Source: Solanum dulcamara (taxonomy: Eukaryota > Streptophyta > Magnoliopsida > Solanales > Solanaceae). From it: 64,000 nucleotides of DNA. Below are positions 46,936 to 59,590 of this stretch, in pieces. Made by a program: the position numbers and the translations under genes. Within the stretch, counting starts at the first letter, position 1. The number at the start of each line of letters is the position of its first letter. Location: contig NC_077245.1 of assembly GCF_947179165.1 (NCBI RefSeq), positions 38,433,286-38,497,285 on the forward strand, in the 5' to 3' direction. Below the pieces are notes generated by a model. The model saw only the letters and a list, made by a program, of their open reading frames with translations, made no database searches and was not told the origin of the DNA.

Positions 46936-49900
46936 TGTCATGACCCAACCCCATAGGCCACGACTGGGGTCCGACCCGTATCAGTTGTAGTCAAATTGAA
47001 CCATGAACAAGGTGATACTACTCACACAAAACCCCAATGGGTTAAAACTTTTTCGTGTACGTATGACCTCCTTCACTCGTCTCATAACACATAAGGGCAT
47101 GCAAGCCGACAAGGCTGCTATAACAAAAAAACATTCACAACATGCCGTATAGGCACAATCAAAACGAACTCACAAACAACCCACATCCATATGTCTACAG
47201 ACCTCTAGGAATAGAGTAACAGCAACATATGGCGGGATAGGGCCCCCGCCATACCCCTGAATGTACAAATATATACATTAAGTGACCATTATCAAAAATT
47301 AGGCTCCAAAACAGTGAAACACTTCTGACATAGCTGAGAGGAACTCCTAAGCTGATGGATCTCCAGAATGAACATTTATACCTGCGGGCATAAAACGCAG
47401 CTCCTCGAGAGAAAGGGGGGTCAGTACAATATATGTACTCATGTAAAACATAACACGTTGTAACTGAGGCTATAACTGAAATAGGGATGCAGGAGACAAG
47501 TATAACAACTTAACAAATTACTGTACCTGTACCTTAGGACACATAAATCATACACATCAACATATGCTGTGCCCGGCCCTCTAGTGAACTCGGTGTCATA
47601 AGCATTTTCTCAAATTCACATGTCATCGTATCATCATGTATTTTATTTCATCATATCATCATATACGGTATCATATCATTGTATACGGTATAATCTTATC
47701 ATGTATGTCATCCTATTACATCCGGTTCACTACGGGGCTCGGGGTCGCAAATGTATCACTTTAATCTCATATGCATGCCTACATTAAAGTATTTGGCCCC
47801 TTTAGTGAGGGACTCGGTAAATGGAGTGGTGTACGTCTATAGCGTATCATCATAATATACATACCGTACCCAGCCCTCTAAGGAGGGACTCGGTGTTCCT
47901 TCCATATTTCGCTACATATACTAACATATTACAGTCGACCCGAGACTCGATGAATAATTGTATCGTCATGACATATAACATATATCACACCTCACGTAAG
48001 GAATCATCTCTTCGTGCGTGGAACTGTACAAATCCAGCCTGGGACGCGGTGAAAGAAATAGGAAAATTGTGCATGATAACTATTCCCGGCCCATCGTGGA
48101 ATGCGGTGAAGGATGGGTTACAGTATGCATGAGTAGAGTAGTGGGAAACCATATGCAACTAAGTCATTATCTGAGACTCGATGAAACAATCAAGTGAACC
48201 GTCACCTGAAGACTAGGGGAGTAATTATCCGAGGTACCCCTTTAGATGTCATTAGGGCTTACATCAGTTGGGGCTTCAGGGATCACAGACATGCATCAAG
48301 ATAATGCCACACCATTTATGCAATCAGAATAGAGTCTATGCAATCAGAAACACAATTTATCTAGTTAAAGACTTAACTTATGCAATCAGACGCATTTATC
48401 ATTCAGAGCCTTTAAAAAGAAGAACTGGTACCTCCACTTACTATAGATTATATAGTAGGCTCGAGAATAGTTATTTGATTACTTTTAGACTCTGAATGTT
48501 CAGAAGTGACTACAAGTCACGAGTTACACTCAAAGCTCATAACTGGAATTACCTCTAAACCCTTATCATATATCATTTTACTTAAAATTAAGCCATTCCA
48601 AAAGAAAGAAGAGATAGGCTTTACATGTACTATTTTTTATCACATAGAAGACTTAAAGGCAACAACCCAGCTATTGTAGGAGTTCTAACATCAAAAAGTA
48701 AATGAGTGTTCGACTTATATTCAGGGCTTTATGAATGGATTGAATCCCAAATATCACATACATATCATTCATAACTTACATCTAAGACATGCCAAAAGAA
48801 AAGAAAGATAGCTCTACATACTTATTCCAAAAACACGCCAAAAGAAAGCTTCACATACCTTGTCTGAATTATTCCTTATCCTGCTTGCCTCGCTGTCCTT
48901 TGAACCTATTCAACATTAAAGTAATATGAATATCAACCCCTTTTACTTTCCATCACCCTAGGTTACACCTTAGTATTAATGGAATCTATTTCCTTAGTCG
49001 TTTCCCCGACTAGTTCTGTTATTCGCTAAGGCATCGACGAAAATTGGGCAGCACCTCCCCTATAATGTGCCCTATTTAAATTTCCAATTAGGTCCCTAAC
49101 ACCTACAGCCAACCAACAATAACAACCTACAGAAATTCACATCAACAATATACAACATAAACTCCAAATGACTTATTCAAAAATACGATATCACAATAGG
49201 GCGTCTAGCCATTATTTTGTAACGCCTTTTATTATACACAACGAGGGGTCATGTGGATTCAAACAGCAGCACCCTAACCCACATTAGAACATATTTAGGC
49301 CTTGCAAAAACATATCACACCCCTTCAGCAGCAACTCACAAGAGTAACGCCTTACTTCGACGACAATTCATCTATAGCGATTCCAATTTAGTTTATTTCG
49401 AACGTCAAGCATATCTATCATGTTTTCATATTTACGGCTACTTAAACCACATATAATGCATTTCTTAGAAATACCATAAACTCCAAATTAATAGGAGAAA
49501 CCTTACCTTACCCTAAACTCGTCAAACTCGCTAAGATTATCAAAACGCGAATTCTGTACAGCCTACTGTCTTGTATTGTCGGTTAGTTTCGAAGGGGTAA
49601 TTAAGGGAAACAGGATTTTGTACAAAACAATATGTCCAAAATACGAACATCAGTCCTTGTAGAATTTCTAAAACAAAATCTGGGCAGCAGCTCCCCCATG
49701 CTTCACCACCCTTTTTCGAGCAGAGAAAAGCAAAACTGGGTTTTAGAGTCTAAATGAACATTATAGCCCTATGAAATAGCTTTCAAAAATATCTTGAATC
49801 ACTTGAAACAAATCCTTACACAAGGAGTTATACTTGTATTACTAACAACAGTTTAATTCAAAAATGGGTTTGTTCCCTAGCGTTTTCTCTTTAAGCTTCT

Positions 49901-50685
49901 CTTAGTTTTCCAAGTGTATAACTGAAAATATGGTTCCGTAGGCATCGTAATATACATATATACACCTCTACGTAGTTGAGAAACACCATAGATAATTAAT
50001 TGATGGAAAACAATTGGAGACTTACCTCCTTCTAGGTGCTGCCGTAGCTCCTCTCTTCTCCGTCTTAACTTTTCTCTCAATTTTTAAGTGTAGGAAAGGA
50101 TGAACAATGAAGTTCCTAGTCATCAATACATATATATATGCCTTTTTAGAGAGTGACATATGGCAGCCCCTAAGGGTGACACGTGTCACACCCTTAGGCA
50201 GCCACGTCACCTCATGCAACCAATCACATGTTGCCATATGGCGATGTGGGACCCACCTCAAGTAGGTGTGTCACCTACGTGGTCCAAGTAGGTGCATCAC
50301 CTACTTAGTCAAAGTAGGTGCATCACCTGCTTGTTTCCGAGTAGGTGCTACGCCTCCTCCCACCTCTCCCGTGGGTTCGTAATCTCGTCTTACTTTAGGA
50401 GCCTATGTAATTCTTGCTACGTAAGCTCAACATGTACTCCAATGGCTTAGTTATGTAAGTCGTCCAAGTTGGTAGCTTACGTAAGTAAGTCGAGTCCTAC
50501 GACTTGTTATTTTGGCCTCCAATTCATTTCAAATCCTTATAGACCTATTTCCAAACTTCACCTTAACAGGCGTCACGTCCTCCCTTCCTTAGAATTGTTT
50601 GATAGTGTCGTAGCGTATCCAGCTCACATGATAATGTCTAAGAAACTTATGAGACATTCCAATCTCGAAAGTGTGGGGTGTAACA
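46936..50685 (-). repeat. E6 5' LTR
   Basis: Uninterrupted partner of the left LTR (3.75 kb), ending at the GTTAT target duplication. Contains the promoter block on the minus strand (tgacacgtgtca near 50177 followed by TATATATATG near 50130), the CAGGTG/CACCTA array (about 50259-50345), and a shorter 21-bp repeat set near 47655-47700. Confidence 0.88.
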
Positions 50686-50690
50686 GTTAT

Positions 50691-52663
50691 AGGGTATATT
50701 ACACACCTTTTAGGCTGCTGGAAGTTTGAGAAAATCATGGAAATGCTCAACGTTTGAAATAAACTAAATTGGAATCGCTATAGTTAAATTGTAGTCGAAA
50801 TGAAGCATTGTGCTTGTGGGGACTACTGCTGGTCGTGTGATGGTGTGTTAAGGTACTGGAACATGTGTTAAAAGAGGTGTGGGTGCTTCTGGTTGCATCC
50901 ACCTGACCCTCTATCTTGTGTAATTAAGGGTTTTGTAAAACTGAAACTAGAAATGCTCTTTCGATGTCGTAGTTTCGAGCGTGTCGTTTGGAGTTTATGT
51001 TGTATATTGTTGATGTGAATTGCTTAAATACATGCTGTAGGTGATTGTTGTTGGTTGGCTGTAGGTGTTAGGAGTGTAATTGGAAATTCGGATAGGGCAC
51101 ATTATAGGAGAGATGCTGCCCGATTTTCGTTAACTCTTTTAACTAGTTAAAGAACTAGTCGAGAAAGCGAGCGAGGGGATGAGTTCTATAAATACTCGTG
51201 TGTAACCTAGGATGCTGGAAAGCCAAGGGTTGTTAATGTTCTTGTTGCTTTTATGTTACTTAGGTTCAAAGGACGATGAGACGAATGGGATAAAGAATAA
51301 CCGAAAGAGGTATGTAAAGCGTATTCTTTCTTTTCTTTTGGCATGTCGTAGAGGTAAGTAAAAAAGTGATACAATCTCTGAAGTGACTCCATTCCTACGT
51401 GTATGTTATTCAAATTTTGGATGTTGAACTTTTATGATAGTTAAGCTACTTTCCTTGAACCTTTTTATGCTGAGGACTTAATGACTATACGGACTCCTAG
51501 TAGTAGGACTATATGAAAGTAAGTACTCTGGAGTCCTTAAATGGTTAGCATTACTTTTGTATACATCTAGGGACCCCGTGATGCTAACTAATATAGCCCT
51601 TAATGGCATTTAGAGGGAAGCTTAGATGACTACACTACTACTCGGGTCCTCAGATGATAGCTTAATCATCTTGTACTATTGGGTCTCTGATGTTAATTTA
51701 AATTGCATATAGTTACTTACTACTCTACTCATGAATACTGTAACCCTTCTATCACTAAGTCCCGAGCCAGGGTATGTTCTCGTGCGTAGTTCACTACATT
51801 ATTCACTGAGTCCCTCACTAGAGGGCCAGGGTACGCATGTATGTATATGATGATGGGATGTAATAAGGTGGTGATGATGGCGGACCTATGATGATCCTAC
51901 AGGTATGATTCACTGGATCCCTGAAAGGGCCTGCTACATTGTATAAACTGAGCATGCATGCTTTTATAAATCACATAGTACAGGTACAGGTTCCATATAT
52001 GATATTTTATCCCCTGCTTCCCTATTTCTGATGTGCTTCCAGTTATGCTATGTTGTGTTTTACATACTCAGTACATATGTCGTACTGACCCCCTTTCTTT
52101 GGGGGGCTGCGTTCATGCCCGCAGGTGCAGATACACAGTTTGGGGATCCGTCAGCGTAGGAGTCCCACCCAGCGATTCAGAAGTGGTCCATTGTGCTGGA
52201 GCTGAATTTTTGGTACTAAACCTTGATGTATATCTTTTTGTTCATGGGTACGATGGGGGCTCTGTCCCGCCTTATGTTACTGTTATTTTCTTTTACTCTT
52301 AGAGGTCTGTGGATAAGTACATGGGATGTATATGGGTTGTATATGAGATGTATATGGGTTATAAATGAGATGTATATGGGTTGTATATGAGTTGTATATG
52401 GGTTGTGTATATGTGTATGTACAGTTACGCTTACATGAACTGTGTTTTGGGGCATTCCCTTATCGTGACAGCCTTGTCGTCTTAGAGGTGTGCCTATTAC
52501 GGAATGACCCTATATTATATAACAGTCTTGTCGGCTTGTATGCGTTTTTATCTATTGGTATACTAAGAGTCAAGTAGGAGAAAAAGTTACTTATGATTAG
52601 TAGGAGTACACGTGGGTATCCGGTTCGGGCACTCGTCACGGCCTATGGGGTTGGGTCATGACA
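50691..52663 (+). repeat. E5 LTR 1, right part
   Basis: Resumes after E6 and ends ttgggtcatgaca at 52663. It is nearly identical to 56084-57989 (offset about 5,326-5,367 bp). It contains hairpin modules (51751-51934), CAGTAC...GTACTG with CCCCC/GGGGG (about 52068-52106), and a 22-bp tandem repeat (gatgtatatgggttgtatat, about 52325-52410). Confidence 0.88.
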
Positions 52664-52667
52664 GAAG

Positions 52668-52681
52668 TGGTATCAAAGCAG
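52668..52681 (+). other. E5 primer binding site 1
   Basis: tggtatcaaagcag, one base different from the tRNA-iMet match (G to A in the AGAGC part). The same change is in the second site at 57994-58007, so it predates the duplication. Confidence 0.85.
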
Positions 52682-52865
52682 TTCGTCCTTGGAATGTCCA
52701 TAGACCGTGTCTAGTAAAAGCTTATTTATCGGTCTGTTGTGCACCATATCTAAAAATAGGAGGCTACAGGATATTTAGTATGTTACTTCTTTCTTATCTT
52801 AGATCGTGTGATAGAGCTATGCTTTTAGGATGACCCTTCACTAACCCACTTATATGTTTACAGTG

Positions 52866-54262
52866 ATGTCTCCAAGGAAAGCAACCACTGCCTAGAAGGG
52901 CAAGTCAGCAGCAGGGAAAACTATCAGACCCCGAGAGTTACTAGGCCCCGTTCCCAGTCTATGCCAAGGATTATACTTCAGTCGGCATGCTCTACTACAC
53001 CGCCACTCCCAAAGGAGTTTAGGGTAGCAGTAGATGTAGGTCCTGAACCTCCAGTACAAGAACCTCTAGCCCCATAGTACAGGGCAAAAGATAGAGCTAT
53101 GAGGGACGTAGTGCAGTTGTTGACCAGACTGATGGCAGGACAGGCTTAGAGGCATGGCCCAAATGATTAAATAGACAAGATAGCTTGAGGGTCCATGATT
53201 TCCTAGCCTGTAATCCTCCAGAATTTCATGGGTCGATACTTGCAGAGGATCCACAAGAGTTCACTCGATAGATGTAGCATACACTGCGAATTATTAGGGC
53301 CTCGGAGACTAAGGCGGTTGAATTGGCCTCCTATCGGCTACGTGATGTGGCCTCTAACTGGCACGAGTCTTGGGAATTATCGAGGGGAGAGGTTGCTCCT
53401 CCAGTTGAGTGGGATAAATTTGCAGAAGCCTTTGTTTGCCACTTTCTGCCTCCAGAAATAAGACGAGCCAGGGTTGATAAATTCTTATAGCTAAAGCAGA
53501 ACGGCAGAAGTGTTCAGGACTATAGCCTCAAGTTTGACTCGTTTGCAAGGCATGCCCCCACCGTTGTAGCTAATATGGCAGATAGGGTGCATCGTTACGT
53601 GATAGGCTTGGACCTTTATTTGGTTGATAGCTATATGGCCATGGCTTCTCAACCAAACATTGATATTGCCCGGGTACAAGCATACGCCTAAGGGGTAGAA
53701 GAACGACATAGAAGGCGTCAACCCGATAGAGGTTTTGATAGAGGTCATCCTAAGAGGGCTAGGTTGATTGGTTATCCAGGGGAATTTCGGAGTGGGCGGT
53801 TCCAACAGTTTAGTAGATATCCCTCCCAGCCAACTCGGAGTGCACCTCTACCGTTTCCAAGTGGGATATTTGAGAGTACCAGGTATTCAGGGGCTGGTCA
53901 AAGCTCTAGAGCTTCAGGTACACAGGTGAACAAGAGTTCTCAACAGCCAAGATCGCTAGCACCCTAGTGTCCCCATTTTAGTAGACTTCATTTTGGGAAT
54001 GTCGCTGGAGTACAGGTGCTTATTTTTTTAGTAGCCGCCAAGGCCATATTTCAAGGGAATGTATGTTTAAGGGTACTCCAGGTGGTGCAGCCCAGCCAAC
54101 TGGGTCAGTTGTGGGTTTTTCTTCTTTTGTAGCTATGCGCCTGATGGGGCGGGGTATGCAGAGACCAGCAAGCCATGGTAGAGGTCGTGGTGGAGTTTCC
54201 AGTTCTCGTGGCCCTTCTAATCGCATATATGCATTGCCTAGTAGACAAGACAAGGAAGCATC
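52866..54262 (+). pseudogene. E5 copy 1 gag relic
   Basis: Starts ATG TCT CCA AGG AAA; codon 10 is TAG (52893-52895), where copy 2 has CAG. Recognisable Retrotrans_gag text includes WDKFAEAFVCHFLPPEIRRA (about 53412-53470) and later HPKRARLIGYPGEFRSGRFQ. The zinc-knuckle region near 53970-54065 is frame-broken. Several further TAG stops. Confidence 0.85.
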
Positions 54263-54269
54263 ATAAAAC

Positions 54270-54665
54270 GTGGTCACAAGTATATTATCAGTCTTTTCTC
54301 GGGATGTATATGTGTTGATGGATCCAGGCTCTACTTTATCATTTATATATCTATTTGTTGCTAGTAAAATTGGAATTAAGCTTGAGTTACTAGAATTATT
54401 TGAGGTGGCTACACCAGTAGGGGAATCTATTATGGTGAAACAGGTATATAGGAATTGTCCGGTAAATATATATAGTCATCCTACCTTGGCTGATTTGATA
54501 GAGTTAATTATGGTGGAGTTTGATGTTATTATGGGTATGGATTGGTTAGCTTCTTGTCATGCCAACGTCGAATGTAGAAATAAAGTGGTTCGGTTCCAAT
54601 TCCCAAATGGACCAATTGTCGAGTGGTTAGGAAACACAGCATCGCCTAAGGGTAGATTTATTTAA
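54270..54665 (+). pseudogene. E5 copy 1 protease domain (open frame)
   Basis: An open stretch of about 131 codons. The active site reads VLMDPGSTLSFI, the D-P-G-S-T form seen in Tekay-type proteases. It is followed by VEFDVIMGMDWLASCHANVE and ends at a stop after KGRFI. The domain itself looks intact, but it can only be made as part of a Gag-Pol protein that is broken upstream. Confidence 0.8.
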
Positions 54666-54683
54666 TACCTACAGGTAAGGAAA

Positions 54684-55680
54684 ATGATTAGAAAGGGGTA
54701 TATTTATCATATAGTCCGCATGCAAAATCTGGAAGCAGAGGTGCCAACTCTTCAGTCGGTACCCGTGGTTAATGAATATCCAGATGTGTTCCCAGATGAA
54801 CTCTTAGGTCTTCCTCCTGAACGGGAAATAGAGTTCACAGTAGACGTGCTACAGGATACTCAGCCTATCTATATCCCTCCATATAGAATGGCACCCGAGG
54901 AGTTAAAGGAGATAAATGAGCAACTGAAAGACTTGCTGGAGAAAGGTTTCATTAGGCCCAGCACATCACCATAGGGAGCGCCGGTACTGTTTGTTAAAAA
55001 GAAAGATAGATCGCTGCAAATGTGTATTGACTACAGGCAGTTGAATAAGGTAACAATTAAGAACAGGTATCCCCTCCAGGATTGATGATTTGTTTGACCA
55101 GCTGCAGGGCACTAAGTGTTTTTTGAATATAGATCTACGGTCATGCTATCATCAGGTATGGGTAAGAGAGGCAGATATCCCAAAGACCATATTCAGGACC
55201 CGGTACGAGCACTATGAGTTTAAGGTGATGTTTTTTGGGCTGACAAACGCCCCAACGGTATTTATGGATCTAATGAACCGAGTGTTCAAACCATTTCTAG
55301 ATTTGTTCATGATCATATTTATTGATGATATTCTGGTTTATTCACAATTAGAGAAGGAACATGCGGATCATTTATGGGTGGTACTGGGAATACTCCAGCA
55401 CCAGAATTATACGCTAAGTTTTCTAAATGTGAATTTTGGTTAACTTTAGTGGCTTTTCTGGGACATATTATTGGGATTGACGGTATTCGCGTAGATACGT
55501 AGAAGATTGAGGTCATGAAAGCTTGGTCAAGACCTACAACCCCTACGGAAGTACGTAGCTTTTTGTGGTTAGCAGGGTACAATAGGAGGTTTGTGGAAAA
55601 GTTTGCTTCAATTTCGGCGCCTTTAACGAGGCTGACATAAAAAGTGGCTAAGTTCCAGTAGACTGATACTTGTGAATAGA
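54684..55680 (+). pseudogene. E5 copy 1 reverse transcriptase relic
   Basis: RT with PIYIPPYRMAPEELKE, a stop after STSP (54972-54974), [17 protein letters not shown], then a frame shift at about 55077, and an open stretch to [11 protein letters not shown] (F-x-DD motif near 55313-55345). The thumb and connection follow with further stops. Both E5 copies have lost bases at the same RYPL spot, but not the same number. Confidence 0.85.
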
Positions 55681-55688
55681 GCTTCCAA

Positions 55689-56083
55689 TTGTTAAAAGAA
55701 AAGTTGACCATGGCTCCTGTTCTCACTCTTCCAAAAGGACCAAACAACTTTGTTATTTATTGTGATGCTTCCGGTACTGGTCTAGGATGTGTTCTGATGC
55801 AGCATGGTAGAGTTATAGCTTATGCCTCCCGACAGCTTAGGAAGCACGAAAGGAACTACCCAACGCATGATATGGAATTAGCAGCGGTGATTCATGCTTT
55901 AAAAATATGGAGGCACTACTTGTATGGTGTAAATGTTAACATTTATACGGACCACAAAAGCCTCCAGTATATTTTTAAATAAAAAGAGCTAAATCTAAGG
56001 CAAAAAAGGTGGCTGGAGTTGCTGAAGGACTACGACGTCGACATATTATACCACCCAAGGAAGGAAAATATGGTAGCGGATGT
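55689..56083 (+). pseudogene. E5 copy 1 RNase H, truncated by deletion
   Basis: RNase H starting [20 protein letters not shown] with the first Asp in [10 protein letters not shown], then [12 protein letters not shown] and [11 protein letters not shown]; a stop at 55981. The domain runs to LLKDYDVDILYHPRKENMVA and then switches abruptly to LTR sequence at 56084. Integrase and chromodomain of this copy are missing. Confidence 0.85.
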
Positions 56084-57989
56084 GCTGGAAGTTTGAGAAA
56101 ATCGTGGAAATGCTCAACGTTCGAAATAAACTAAATTAGAATCGCTATAGTTAAATTGTAGTCGAAATGAGGCATTGTGCATATGGGGACTGCTGCTGGT
56201 CGTGTGATGGTGTGTTAAGGTATTGGAACATGTGTTAAAAGAGGTGTGGGTGCTTCTGGTTGCAGCCACCCGACCCTCTATATCGTGTAATTAAGGGTTT
56301 TGTAAAACTAAAACTAGAAACCCTCTTTTGGTTTCGTAGTTTCGAGCAAGTCGTTTGGAGTTTATGTTGTATATTGTTGATGTGAATTGCTTAAATACAT
56401 GTTGTAGGTGATTGTTGTTGGTTGTCTGTAGGTGTTAGGAGTGTAATTGGAAATTTGGATAGGGCACATTATAGGGAAGATGCTGCCCGATTTTCGTTAA
56501 CTAGTCGAGAAAGCGAGCGAGGAGATGAGTTCTATAAATACTCATGTGTAACCTAACGAGTTCTATAAATACTTGTATGTTACTTAGGTTCAAAGGACGA
56601 CGAGACAAATGGGATAAAGAGTAACCCATAAGAGGTATGTAAAGCCTATTCTTTCTTTTCTCTTGGCATGTCGTAGAGGTAAGTAAAAAAGTGATACAAT
56701 CTCTGAAGTGACTTCATTCCTGCGTGTCTCTTATTCAAATTCTGGATGTTGAACTTTTATGATAGTTAAGCTACTTTCCTTGAACCTTTTTATGCTGAGG
56801 ACTTAATGACTATACGGACTCCTAGTCGTAGGACTATATGAAAGTAAGTACTCTGGAGTCTTTAAATGATTAGCATTACTTTAGGTATACGTCTAGGGAC
56901 CCTAAGATGCTAACTAATATAGCCCTTAATGGCATTTAGAGAGAAGCTTAGATGACTACACTACTACTCGGGTCCTCAGATGATAGCTTAATCCTCTTGT
57001 ACTATTGGGTCTCTGATGTTGATTTAAATTGCATATAGTTACTTACTACTCTACTCATGAATACTGTAACCCTTCTATCACTAAGTCCCGAGCCAGGGTA
57101 TGTTCTCGTGCGTAGTTCACTACATTATTCACTGAGTCCCTCACTAGAGGGCCAGGGTACGCATGTATGTATATGATGATGGGATGTAATAAGGTGGTGA
57201 TGATGGCGGACCTATGATGATCCTACAGGTATGATTCACTGGATCCCTGAAAGGGCCTGCTACATTGTATAAACTGAGCATACATGCTTTTATAAATCAC
57301 ATAGTACAGGTACAGGTTCCATATATGATATTTTATCCCCTGTTTCCCTATTTCTGATGTGCTTCCAGTTATGCTATGTTGTGTTTTACATACTCAGTAC
57401 ATATGTCGTACTGACCCCCTTTCTTTGGGGGGCTGCGTTCATGCCCGCAGGTGCAGATACACAGTTTGGGGATCCGTCAGCGTAGGAGTCCCACCCAGCG
57501 ATTCAGAAGTGGTCCATTGTGCTGGAGCTGAATTTTTGGTACTAAACCTTGATGTATATCTTTTTGTTCATGGGTACGATGGGGGCTCTGTCCCGCCTTA
57601 TGTTACTGTTATTTTCTTTTACTCTTAGAGGTCTGTGGATAAGTACATGGGATGTATATGGGTTGTATATGAGATGTATATGGGTTATAAATGAGATGTA
57701 TATGGGTTGTATATGAGTTGTATATGGGTTGTGTATATGTGTATGTACAGTTACGCTTACATGAACTGTGTTTTGGGGCATTCCCTTATCGTGACAGCCT
57801 TGTCGTCTTAGAGGTGTGCCTATTACGGAATGACCCTATATTATATAACAGTCTTGTCGGCTTGTATGCGTTTTTATCTATTGGTATACTAAGAGTCAAG
57901 TAGGAGAAAAAGTTACTTATGATTAGTAGGAGTACACGTGGGTATCCGGTTCGGGCACTCGTCACGGCCTATGGGGTTGGGTCATGACA
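56084..57989 (+). repeat. E5 LTR 2, missing its 5' part
   Basis: Begins in mid-LTR (gctggaagtttgagaaaatc, equal to 50717 in LTR 1) and ends ttgggtcatgaca at 57989. It lacks the promoter block and roughly the first 0.9 kb. From about 57050 on it is almost identical to LTR 1. It still carries the 22-bp tandem repeat (about 57651-57736). Confidence 0.88.
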
Positions 57990-57993
57990 GAAG

Positions 57994-58007
57994 TGGTATC
58001 AAAGCAG
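57994..58007 (+). other. E5 primer binding site 2
   Basis: tggtatcaaagcag, identical to the first E5 site including its off-consensus base. Confidence 0.85.
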
Positions 58008-58191
58008 TTCGTCCTTGGAATGTCCATAGACCGTGTCTAGTAAAAGCTTATTTATCGGTCTGTTGTGCACCATATCTAAAAATAGGAGGCTACAGGATAT
58101 TTAGTATGTTACTTCTTTCTTATCTTAGATCGTGTGATAGAGCTATGCTTTTAGGATGACCCTTCACTAACCCACTTATATGTTTACAGTG

Positions 58192-59570
58192 ATGCCTCCA
58201 AGGAAAGCAACCACTGCCCAGAAGGGCCTGTCAGCAATGGGGGAAACTAGTCAGACCCCGAGAGTTACTAGGGCTCGTGCCCATTCTATGCCAAGGATTG
58301 TACTCCAGTCAGCAAACTCTACTACGCCGCCACCCCAGAGGAGTTTAGGCAGCAGCAGCTGCAGGTCCTGAACCTCCAGTACAGGAGCTTCCAGCCCCAC
58401 AACATGGGGTAAAAGATAGAGCTATGAGAGATACAATGCAGTTGTTGACTGGACAAATGGCAGGACAAGCTTAAGGCATGGCCCAGATGATGCAAATAGA
58501 CAAGATAGCTTGAGGGTGCGTGATTTCCTAGCATGTGGTCCTCTAGAATTTCATGGGTCAAGACCTGCAGAGGATCCACAGGAGTTCACTCGACAGATGT
58601 AGCGTACATTGCAAATAGGGCCTTGGAGGCTGAGGCGGTTGAATTGGCCTCCTATCGGCTACGTGATATGGACTCTAATTGGCACAATTCTTGGGAATTA
58701 TCGATGGGAGAGGGTGCTCCTCCACCTGAGTGGGATGAATTTGCAGAAGCCTTTATTTTCCACTTTCTGCCTCCAAAAATTAGATGAGTCAGGGTTGATA
58801 AATTCTTACAGTTAAAGCAGAACAGGAGGAGTGTTTGGGACTATAGCCTCGAGTTTGACTCATTGGCAAGGCATGCCTCCACCATTGTAGCTGATATGGC
58901 AGATAGGGTGGATCACTACATGATGGGCTTGGATATTTATTTGGTTGATAGCTATATGGCCATGGCTTCTCAGCCAGGCATGGATATTGCCTGGGTACAA
59001 GCATACGTCCAAGGGGTAGAAGAGCGACATAGAAAGCGTCAGCCCGACAGAGGTTTTGATAGAGGTCAGCCTAAGAGGGCTAGGTTGATTGGTTATCCGA
59101 GGGAATTTCAGAGCGGGCGGTTCTAATAGTTTGGTAGATATCCCTCCTAGCCAGCTCGGAGTGCACCTCTACAGTTTCCAAGTGGGAGATTTGAGAGTAC
59201 CAGGTATTCGGGGGCTGGTCAAAGCTCTAGAGCTTTAGGTACACAGGTAAACTAGAGTTCTCAACAGTCAAGATTGCTAACACCCAGTATCCCCATTGTA
59301 ATAGACTTCATTTTGGGGAATGTTGTCGGAGTATAGGTGCTTTTTTATCTTGTGGTCGCCAAGGCCATATTTCAAGGGAATGTCTATTTAAGGGTACTCC
59401 AGGTGGTGCGGCCCAGCCAATTAGGTCAGTTGCGGGTTTTTCTTCTTCTGTAGCTATGCGCCTGATGGGGCGGGGTATGCAGATACCAGCAGGTCGTGGT
59501 AGAGGTCGTGGTGGAGTTTCTAGTTATGGTGGCCCTTCTAATCACATATATGCCTTGGCTAGTAGATAAG
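58192..59570 (+). pseudogene. E5 copy 2 gag relic
   Basis: Starts MPPRKATTAQKGLSAMGETS with CAG at codon 10 (TAG in copy 1); a frame shift near 58350 leads to a stop at 58369-58371. The core WDEFAEAFIFHFLPPKIR and LARHASTIVADMADRVDHYM is clear. The zinc knuckle near 59345-59385 reads AFLSCGRQGHISREC: the first Cys of the CCHC set is lost. Not functional but close to the Tekay/Del gag pattern. Confidence 0.85.
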
Positions 59571-59590
59571 ACAAGGAGGCATCTCCAAAC

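Larger units (their letters stand above)
36173..50685 (-). mobile_element. E6: non-autonomous LTR retrotransposon (LARD-like), interrupted by E7
   Basis: Minus-strand element with LTRs at 36173-43517 (including E7) and 46936-50685, and a 3.4 kb interior. Target duplication GTTAT at 36168-36172 and 50686-50690. Primer site 46918-46931 and polypurine tract 43518-43533 are both on the minus strand. The LTRs differ at roughly 5% of positions by eye over the first 550 bp, so it is older than E1. The interior lacks gag, protease, RT and integrase core but keeps a chromodomain tail and a 5S-derived segment. Leader and 3' end are similar to E1, so both belong to one non-autonomous group. Confidence 0.9.

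Noticed and set aside
52216..52455. 79-codon minus-strand frame with His/Ile/Tyr/Thr repeats, present also at 57542
   Set aside because: It is the antisense reading of the 22-bp tandem repeat in the E5 LTRs.
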